Shown piece after piece: positions 4,663 to 9,451 of a DNA stretch of 9,451 bases. The stretch lies in assembly GCA_002423365.1 (NCBI GenBank), contig DIVU01000264.1, positions 1 through 9,451 of the forward strand. Direction: 5' to 3'. Each line of letters opens with the position of its first letter. The first letter of the stretch is position 1. This stretch comes from Desulfuromonadaceae bacterium UBA6124. GTDB taxonomy: Bacteria; Desulfobacterota; Desulfuromonadia; Desulfuromonadales; Trichloromonadaceae. A program made the translations under genes and the position numbers. Under the pieces are notes generated by a model that did no database searches, was not told the DNA's origin, and was given only the letters and a program-made list of their open reading frames with translations.

Positions 4663-7584
4663 ATGTTGATGAAAGCGAACCCAGGTTTCGAGTCGGAGAA
4701 GACCCCCATGGCACAGAGCAACGATTACTATAAAAACAACCCTCTCATTCACCGCGACCGACGCCTCGGGCGCTCGGACTCCGAGTGGGTACGATCTTTT
4801 TCCTGCGAGGCGCTGAGGCCCCTCATCGTTTGTCGCGGCCCGATCCGCCTGGAGGCGATGATGGTCTACGAGGAGATGGGGATCGCCCATTACGGCATCC
4901 TCCTCTCGGAAAAGGACTCCATCGTCTACCCCAACGCCCTCTCCCCCGAGCTGCGCATGCTCACCGACCCGACCCGGATCCATCGGGTGCCCGACTATTC
5001 GGGGGCGAGCAAGGAAGAGCGGGTCGAGCGCATCGGCCAGATCATTCAGATCGCCAAGGATAACGGCTACGATTCGATCTTCGCCGGCTATGGCTTCATG
5101 GCCGAGGATGACGAGTTCGTCGCCGCCATCGAGGATGCGGGCCTGCGCTTCATCGGCCCCTGCTCCGCCACCCAGCGCGGCGCCGGCAAGAAGGATGAGG
5201 CCAAGCGCACGGCGCTGAATGTCGGCGTCTCCGTCACCCCGGGCATCGACAACGTCAGCGCCCGCACCCTGGTGGCCAAGCATCCGAGCCGCGAGGCGCT
5301 GCGGGCCCTGGTCAAGGCCGAAAACCTGAAATGCGACGCCCAGGTACTCGACGATGCAAGCCTGTCCCTCGAAGCCCTCGCCGGCCACATTCTCATGGCC
5401 TCCTACGACAAGGGCATCGACCTTTTCACCATCGACGAGCTCGGCGCCCAGGTCGAGGCGGCTTGCGCCGAGATGTTCCGCAACTACCCCGGCAGCCGCA
5501 TCCGCCTGAAGGCCATCGGCGGCGGCGGCGGCAAGGGGCAGCGGATTCTCGGCGCCACCATGCTGGCCAAAAAGAAGCCGAGCGAGGCTGAAATCAAGAA
5601 GGCCGCCGCCGAAGCCCCTTCCCTGGTGCGGGAAGTGCTGAACGAAGTCAAGGCGGCCGGAGTCGGCGACAACAAGAACCTGCTCATCGAGCTCAACATC
5701 GAGCAGACCCGCCACAACGAAATCCAGCTCCTCGGCAACGGCGAGTGGTGCATCGCCCTCGGCGGCCGCGACTGTTCGCTGCAGATGCACGAGCAGAAGC
5801 TGCTGGAAGTCTCCGTGACCCAGGAAGGCCTGGCCTTGGAAATCGCCAAGGCCAAAAAGGCCGGGCTCAAGGTCCAGGCCGAGGCCCTGGAAACGGATCT
5901 GCGCATCCTCAAGCGCATGGAAGAGGAATCGGAGCGCTTCGGCCAGGCCGTCGGCCTCGACTCCGCCTCGACCTTCGAATGCATCGTCGACCGCGACCGC
6001 TACTATTTCATGGAGGTCAACACCCGCATCCAGGTGGAGCATCGCGTCACCGAGCTGGTCTACAACCTCAGGTTCACCAATCCGAAGAACAAGAAGGACT
6101 TCTTCATCGTCGAATCGCTGGTCGAGGCCATGGCTCTGCTTGCCTTGCACAAGGAGCGCCTGCCCCGACCTGAGCGCCAACCCCGCTTCGGCGCTGGCGT
6201 CGAGGCCCGCCTCAATGCCACCGACGTCTCCCTCTCCCCCAGCGCCGGCGGCGTCATCCGCTACTGGTCCGAACCGATCGAAGGGGAGATCCGCGATGAC
6301 CAGGGGATCTGTCTGGTCAATCCCGACACCGGCCATTTCATGCGCTACACCGTGGCCGGCGCCTACGACTCCAACATCGCCCTGCTGTTGACCAAGGGGG
6401 AAGACCGCCTCGACAGCTACCAGCACCTGGCCAAGGTGCTGCGCTCCACCACCCTCACCGGCACCGACCTGGCGACCAACCTGACCTTCCATTACGGCCT
6501 GGTCAACTGGTTCCTTAGCCGGAACGTCATGGCCAAGCCGACCACGCGCTTCGTCGTCCCCTACCTGACCATGGTCGGCAAGCTCAAGCAGGAAGCCAAC
6601 AAGCTCGACGTGGTCTACGCCTTTCTGGCCGTGAAGAAACACTTCGCCAAGCACTACGGCACCGATCCCGAGGTGGCCAAGGCCATCTCCGAGACCCTCG
6701 ACCGCAAGGGCACCCTGCTGACCCGGCCGATGGAAATCTTGCTGGGCGACCCCCATCTTCTTTCCGGCTGGCTCAGCATCAACCGCTCGAACCTCGAAAT
6801 CAAAAATGGCAAGCTGACCTGGCTGCGCAACCCCCTGGTCATCCTTCAGGAAACCTACGAGTATCTGCACATGAACTGGCGGGAAGGGGCGCCGGCGGCG
6901 GAGATCATCTGGTCCCACGACCACGAACTGCTGCAGCGGGCGCTGCGTTTCTATGACGATCTGCGCAAAGTCTTCGGACTGAAGATGGAGGAGTTCGTCA
7001 AGCTCAACACCCTGCTCGGCAAAGAGGAACCGCAGGGGGGCTACGATCAGGCCACCTGGGAAGAGATCCAGGCTGCCCATCTCGGTTTCGAGATCGGTAA
7101 CGAACTTCTCGGCCTGCTTTTTTTGATCGCCGACAAAACCAGCTTCTTCGACTTCAAGGTCGAGGAAAACCTGGAAGTCACCATTCCCGACTACCTCACC
7201 GACCTCGACTTGCAGTCGACTATGAAAAAGGTGCTGGTCCCGCCGCCCTCCACCAAGGCCGATGAAATCGTCACCCCCGGCGGCGGCATGTACTACGCCC
7301 AGGAAGCCCCGGGCATGCCGCCTTTCGTCAAGGAAGGGGAGCATTTCGAAAAGGGGCAGCCGCTCTTCATCCTCGAAGTCATGAAGATGTTCAACAAAGT
7401 GCCGGCCCCCTTCTCCGGCACCGTCGACAAGGTGCTGATCGAAAACGCCGACGGCTGCATCGTGCAGAAGGGACAGCCGATCTTCAAGGTCACGCCAGAC
7501 GAGAAATTCGTCGAGGTCGATTCCAAGGAAATCGAAAAGCTCAAGCGGGACACGACCAACGACTACCTCAAGGCGATTCTCTAA
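4663..7584 (+). CDS. Biotin carboxylase fused to biotin carboxyl carrier domain (alpha subunit), unusually long
   Basis: This 973-residue protein should carboxylate its own biotin using ATP and bicarbonate, for the adjacent carboxyltransferase. The biotin carboxylase part (about 50-620) keeps the residues needed: AGYGFMAEDDEF (141-152), the glycine loop GGGGGKG (286-292) preceded by K283, H351 (TRHNEIQ), C371 and K379 (RDCS...QK), E439, and E451-N453-R455-Q457-E459 in MEVNTRIQVEH, and R516 (VEARLNATD). The carrier domain (about 866-945) has the biotinylation site EVMKM with K908, preceded by an AccB-like thumb segment (YYAQEAPGMPPFVKEGE). Odd features: about 60 extra residues (about 197-265) inside the ATP-grasp region, about 20 more near 393-415, and about 245 mostly helical residues (620-865) with no recognised domain. 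The start at 4663 has GGAG at 4652-4655. An in-frame ATG at 4708 also has GGAG (4695-4698) and would give 958 residues. Function as an acyl-CoA carboxylase is firm as a class; the substrate is unknown. Confidence 0.9.
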   Translation: MLMKANPGFESEKTPMAQSNDYYKNNPLIHRDRRLGRSDSEWVRSFSCEALRPLIVCRGPIRLEAMMVYEEMGIAHYGILLSEKDSIVYPNALSPELRMLTDPTRIHRVPDYSGASKEERVERIGQIIQIAKDNGYDSIFAGYGFMAEDDEFVAAIEDAGLRFIGPCSATQRGAGKKDEAKRTALNVGVSVTPGIDNVSARTLVAKHPSREALRALVKAENLKCDAQVLDDASLSLEALAGHILMASYDKGIDLFTIDELGAQVEAACAEMFRNYPGSRIRLKAIGGGGGKGQRILGATMLAKKKPSEAEIKKAAAEAPSLVREVLNEVKAAGVGDNKNLLIELNIEQTRHNEIQLLGNGEWCIALGGRDCSLQMHEQKLLEVSVTQEGLALEIAKAKKAGLKVQAEALETDLRILKRMEEESERFGQAVGLDSASTFECIVDRDRYYFMEVNTRIQVEHRVTELVYNLRFTNPKNKKDFFIVESLVEAMALLALHKERLPRPERQPRFGAGVEARLNATDVSLSPSAGGVIRYWSEPIEGEIRDDQGICLVNPDTGHFMRYTVAGAYDSNIALLLTKGEDRLDSYQHLAKVLRSTTLTGTDLATNLTFHYGLVNWFLSRNVMAKPTTRFVVPYLTMVGKLKQEANKLDVVYAFLAVKKHFAKHYGTDPEVAKAISETLDRKGTLLTRPMEILLGDPHLLSGWLSINRSNLEIKNGKLTWLRNPLVILQETYEYLHMNWREGAPAAEIIWSHDHELLQRALRFYDDLRKVFGLKMEEFVKLNTLLGKEEPQGGYDQATWEEIQAAHLGFEIGNELLGLLFLIADKTSFFDFKVEENLEVTIPDYLTDLDLQSTMKKVLVPPPSTKADEIVTPGGGMYYAQEAPGMPPFVKEGEHFEKGQPLFILEVMKMFNKVPAPFSGTVDKVLIENADGCIVQKGQPIFKVTPDEKFVEVDSKEIEKLKRDTTNDYLKAIL

Positions 7585-7594
7585 GCATTGAAAC

Positions 7595-7626
7595 AAAAAA
7601 CGGGCCCCGGATCGCTCCGGGGCCCG
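7595..7626 (-). terminator. Intrinsic terminator for minus-strand transcription (zinc-ribbon gene)
   Basis: CGGGCCCCGG (7601-7610) and CCGGGGCCCG (7617-7626) form a perfect 10-bp stem with a 6-nt loop. Six A at 7595-7600 become a U-run only when read on the minus strand; on the plus strand no T-run follows. It therefore fits the end of the leftward zinc-ribbon transcript rather than the carboxylase operon. Confidence 0.7.
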
Positions 7627-7637
7627 CACTATCACAG

Positions 7638-7670
7638 CCGGTCCGCCCCTCGGGGCGCGACCGGTTTTTT
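7638..7670 (+). terminator. Intrinsic terminator of the carboxylase operon
   Basis: CCGGTC (7638-7643) pairs with GACCGG (7659-7664), and the inner segment CGCCCC pairs with GGGGCG, with one bulged C (7658). Six T follow at 7665-7670, then CG and four more T. The U-run lies on the plus strand only. It stands 53 bp after the stop codon of the BC-BCCP gene. Confidence 0.88.
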
Positions 7671-7706
7671 CGTTTTCAGATTCGCCTGGGCAGCCCCCCC
7701 GCATCC

Positions 7707-7830
7707 CAGGCTGATCAAAAATGCCCAGATGCAAGGCGCCTGAAATTCGAGGAGTGAAGCGTACCTGAAAGGTACGTTGCAGCGACGAGGATGAAGGCAA
7801 CGCCGCAGATGGGCGTTTTTCATCAGCCTG
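7707..7830. repeat. 124-bp imperfect palindromic element (MITE-like intergenic repeat)
   Basis: The ends CAGGCTGAT (7707-7715) and ATCAGCCTG (7822-7830) are exact inverted repeats. The palindrome continues inward with few mismatches: AAAAATGCCCAGATGC on the left against GCAGATGGGCGTTTTT on the right. At the centre CGTACCT (7760-7766) and AGGTACG (7770-7776) form a perfect 7-bp hairpin with loop GAA. It has no coding capacity of its own and no clear target-site duplication. The pattern resembles a repeat family I recall between genes in Geobacter/Desulfuromonas genomes. That family link is from memory; the structure itself is directly visible. Confidence 0.7.
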
Positions 7831-8043
7831 TCAGGTAGCGAGGATGTAATCGTCCCCGTCCACGCACTCGGAAGACCCTTCGAGGAAGGAGTCCTTGTGG
7901 ACATCCTTGATGACCTGGACGACGCCATGATTCACGGCCCAGACCGTGCCGCAGACCCTGCACTCGAGAATGTCTTCATAAAAGCCCTCGGAGTGCAGGT
8001 CCACCGCTTTGAAGGATTGGTGTTTGCAGATCGGACACTTCAT
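7831..8043 (-). CDS. Small zinc-ribbon protein, 70 residues, function unknown
   Basis: The protein begins MKCPICKH and has two CxxC pairs, C3/C6 and C28/C31 (CRVCG), about 22 residues apart. This is a typical four-cysteine zinc ribbon. A fifth cysteine (C60) lies in the acidic C-terminal part (SSECVDGDDYI). There is no signal peptide or membrane segment, so it is probably cytosolic. A longer in-frame start at 8127 exists, but its extra 28 residues are basic and low in family character, and the -35 region of the likely promoter overlaps that codon. AAGGAG just before the ATG at 8043 supports the short form. The gene is alone: it has its own promoter, it faces the carboxylase operon tail to tail, and mqnD lies upstream on the same strand more than 350 bp away. 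The stop codon TGA (7833-7831) touches the end of the palindromic element. The fold is likely; I do not recognise a specific function. Confidence 0.8.
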   Translation of the reverse strand: MKCPICKHQSFKAVDLHSEGFYEDILECRVCGTVWAVNHGVVQVIKDVHKDSFLEGSSECVDGDDYILAT

Positions 8044-8099
8044 GGCTTTCTCCTTTCGTCGGGGTCTTGGGCCGGAAATCGTTAATCCCTTTTTTATAG

Positions 8100-8127
8100 A
8101 GTATAGGGAAAGGGCTTTCCGGCGCAA
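8100..8127 (-). promoter_or_regulatory. Promoter of the zinc-ribbon gene
   Basis: On the minus strand TTGCGC (8127-8122) is followed after 16 bp by TATACT (8105-8100), a five-of-six match to the -10 consensus. Transcription would begin near 8093, leaving a leader of about 50 nt that ends in the AAGGAG site. The leader carries no strong hairpin. Confidence 0.55.
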
Positions 8128-8412
8128 TAGGCCAACGAAAGAAAAAACAGCTATAACGGGATGTTATGTAGCGAAACCGGGTTTTTTCGGAAATTTCAAG
8201 GGAAAGACGGACAAGGCGCGGAACCCGACGCATTTCTGGTCTGGGTGGAAAATCAGGGGATTAGCGATGCGCGGCGGGGCGTGCGAAGGGCTTCGGCCAG
8301 GGCGGAAAGACGGGGGAGAGCGATCGCGGGAAAAAAGTCCGGTCAGGCGCTAAGAGCGGGGAATCAAACCCTGTCAGGGTTAAATTTTCCCCGATCGTGG
8401 GTGTTCCTCGCC
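8128..8412. other. Intergenic region between the zinc-ribbon gene and mqnD
   Basis: The part nearest the promoter (8136-8215) is fairly AT-rich with A and T runs. The part from 8216 to 8350 is GC-rich and purine-heavy on the plus strand. Apart from the inverted repeat at 8357-8393 I see no gene, RNA or repeat. The open frame crossing it on the plus strand (8009-8353) is antisense to the zinc-ribbon gene and looks non-coding. Confidence 0.6.
8357..8393 (-). repeat. Imperfect inverted repeat downstream of mqnD, possible weak terminator
   Basis: CGGGGAA (8357-8363) pairs with TTCCCCG (8387-8393), and AACCCT (8367-8372) pairs with AGGGTT (8376-8381) with loop GTC, giving a long two-part hairpin. 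It starts 20 bp after the mqnD stop on the transcribed strand. No U-run follows on the minus strand, so it is not a canonical intrinsic terminator; it may stabilise the 3' end or mark a Rho-dependent one. Confidence 0.5.
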
Positions 8413-9249
8413 TCAATAACCGAACAGGGGCAGCTCGCAGGGGGGGATGAGGCCTCGCTCCTGCGCCCGCGCCAGCAGGGTCGTCACCGCCGCCAGTCCT
8501 TCCTCTCCCAGATCGAGGGAGAAGGGGTTGACGTAGAGGCCGATATGGCTGTCGATGACCGAATCCGCCAGTTCCTGGGCGTGGGCCTTGATGTAGGGAC
8601 GGGAGAGTTCGGGATGGGCGAAGGCGAATTCGACGGAGCGCCGCAGCGCCTCATCGACTTCGCGAATCAGCGCCGCGCCGAGGGAACGCTTGATCAGGAT
8701 GCCGCCGAGGGGAATCGGCCGGCCGGTCGTCTCTTCCCACCACTGGCCGAGATCGAGAATTTTATGCAGACCCAGGCCCTGGTAGGTGAAACGCGATTCG
8801 TGGATGATGACCCCGGCCGCCACCTCGCCCTGCGTCACGGCCTCCATGATCCGGTCGAAGGGCATGATCAGCACCCGGTCGAAACCTTCGCCGTAAAGCT
8901 GCAAGAGGAGGTTGGCGGTCGTCAGCCGGCCGGGGATGGCGATGGACCGGCCGCGCAGAGACTCCATATCCCCCGTTTCGCGGGCCACCACCAGTGGGCC
9001 GCAGCCGCGCCCGAGGGCACCGCCGCTGCGCAGCAACGCGTAGTCCCGTCGCAGATGACCGAGGGCGTGATAGGAAATCTTGGTCATGTCGAGGGTTCCC
9101 GCCAGGGCCAGGGCATTGAGTGTTTCCACATCCTCCAGCCGCTCCTGGAAATCGAGTTCCCCCAGGGGAATGCGCCGGTGCACCAAGGCATCGAAAATGA
9201 AGGTGTCGTTGGGACAGGGGGAATAGCCGAGGGTCAGGGTCCGGTTCAT
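8413..9249 (-). CDS. mqnD: 1,4-dihydroxy-6-naphthoate synthase (futalosine menaquinone pathway)
   Basis: MqnD converts cyclic dehypoxanthine futalosine to 1,4-dihydroxy-6-naphthoate, the naphthoquinone core of menaquinone, in the cytosol. The 278-residue protein shows the family's opening motif GYSPCPNDTFIF (8-19), the segment TKISYHAL (56-63), the GRLTTANLL stretch (107-115) and the catalytic histidine in IIHESRFTY (H150). It corresponds to His145 of the Thermus thermophilus enzyme. The fold is that of a two-lobed periplasmic-binding protein, but without a signal peptide. Length is normal for the family. The start is set by the 4-bp ATGA overlap with the end of the upstream mqnB gene and by AAGGA about 7 nt upstream, so the two are probably translated together. 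It appears to be the last gene of its operon, since the next minus-strand gene is 369 bp away with its own promoter. Confidence 0.96.
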   Translation of the reverse strand: MNRTLTLGYSPCPNDTFIFDALVHRRIPLGELDFQERLEDVETLNALALAGTLDMTKISYHALGHLRRDYALLRSGGALGRGCGPLVVARETGDMESLRGRSIAIPGRLTTANLLLQLYGEGFDRVLIMPFDRIMEAVTQGEVAAGVIIHESRFTYQGLGLHKILDLGQWWEETTGRPIPLGGILIKRSLGAALIREVDEALRRSVEFAFAHPELSRPYIKAHAQELADSVIDSHIGLYVNPFSLDLGEEGLAAVTTLLARAQERGLIPPCELPLFGY

Positions 9250-9451
9250 GCGCTTTCCTTGCTGTCGTGCCAGCGATTGAGCAGCTCCTGCACCGCCCTT
9301 TGCGCGGTCTCGGCGCCGGCCTTGAGATCCCAGCGCGCCGGGTCGCGGTCTTCCACCAGGTTGGAAATGCCGCGAATTTCTAGAAAGGGGATGTCGTGCA
9401 GGGCACAGATCTGGGCGACGGCGGCGCCTTCCATGTTTTCGCAGAGGCCGC
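9246..9451 (-). CDS. mqnB: Futalosine hydrolase, C-terminal part (5' end outside the window)
   Basis: The visible 67 residues carry the nucleoside-phosphorylase-family segment CENMEGAAVAQICA followed by EIRGISNLVEDRD, a combination typical of MqnB. MqnB removes hypoxanthine from futalosine to give dehypoxanthine futalosine. The asparagine after RGIS, where methylthioadenosine nucleosidases have aspartate (SD), is the usual futalosine-hydrolase pattern as I recall it. The reading frame runs off the window edge without a stop. The in-frame ATG at 9434 is the internal methionine of the conserved NMEGA motif, not the start. The stop TGA (9248-9246) overlaps the mqnD start. The pairing with mqnD makes the call firm although only the C-terminal third or less is seen. 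Confidence 0.88.
   Translation of the reverse strand, partial: GLCENMEGAAVAQICALHDIPFLEIRGISNLVEDRDPARWDLKAGAETAQRAVQELLNRWHDSKESA

Noticed and set aside
2923..7584. A sodium-pumping decarboxylase (glutaconyl- or methylmalonyl-CoA decarboxylase)
   Set aside because: The carboxyltransferase resembles those alpha subunits, but no membrane beta subunit or small delta subunit is adjacent, and a complete ATP-dependent biotin carboxylase is encoded instead, which points to carboxylation.
2773..7800. A 5-kb open reading frame (1675 codons) on the minus strand
   Set aside because: It lies antisense to the two carboxylase genes, which have clear family motifs. GC-rich genes that avoid TTA, CTA and TCA codons leave the opposite strand open. 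Its translation is a Gly/Asp/His/Val-rich string without domain motifs, and it begins inside the palindromic element.
8009..8353. Plus-strand open frame of 114 codons overlapping the zinc-ribbon gene
   Set aside because: It is antisense to the better-supported zinc-ribbon gene and its promoter, and its translation has no family features.

Overview
The window looks like part of a GC-rich bacterial chromosome, most likely a delta-proteobacterium of the Desulfuromonadia (the Geobacter / Desulfuromonas / Pelobacter group). Three things suggest this: a long-form serine-pathway dehydrogenase, menaquinone made by the futalosine route, and a ~120-bp palindromic intergenic repeat of a kind I recall from that group. 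The assignment is an inference, because no rRNA or other taxonomic marker is present. All complete genes look intact, and no phage, insertion-sequence transposase, tRNA, rRNA or CRISPR array was seen.

Layout. Bases 84-662 (+) encode an HD-domain nucleotide phosphohydrolase. Bases 791-2383 (+) encode SerA, behind a near-consensus sigma-70 promoter (TTGACA-N17-TAAAAT) and ahead of a perfect 18-bp-stem terminator. A 539-bp non-coding stretch (2384-2922) follows. It holds a possible small RNA (about 2568-2720), a perfect 10-bp inverted repeat (2752-2777) and the promoter of the next operon (2794-2824). That operon has two genes: a carboxyltransferase (2923-4647) and a very long biotin carboxylase / biotin carrier fusion (4663-7584), together a biotin-dependent acyl-CoA carboxylase. 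Two directional terminators (7595-7626 for the minus strand, 7638-7670 for the plus strand) and a 124-bp palindromic element (7707-7830) separate it from the minus-strand genes: a 70-residue zinc-ribbon protein (7831-8043), mqnD (8413-9249) and the 3' end of mqnB (9246-9451, cut by the window edge).

How the genes work together. The carboxyltransferase and the BC-BCCP protein must act as one complex: the second loads CO2 onto its own biotin, and the first moves it to an acyl-CoA. MqnB and MqnD are steps of the futalosine menaquinone pathway and overlap by 4 bp (ATGA), which suggests translational coupling. SerA opens serine synthesis. The HD protein probably acts in nucleotide turnover. These are separate housekeeping modules.

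Most unusual are the architecture of the carboxylase alpha subunit (about 60 extra residues inside the ATP-grasp domain and about 245 residues with no recognised domain between BC and BCCP), the structured non-coding region before that operon, and the palindromic element abutting the stop codon of the zinc-ribbon gene. I did not find strong evidence of a wholly new system.
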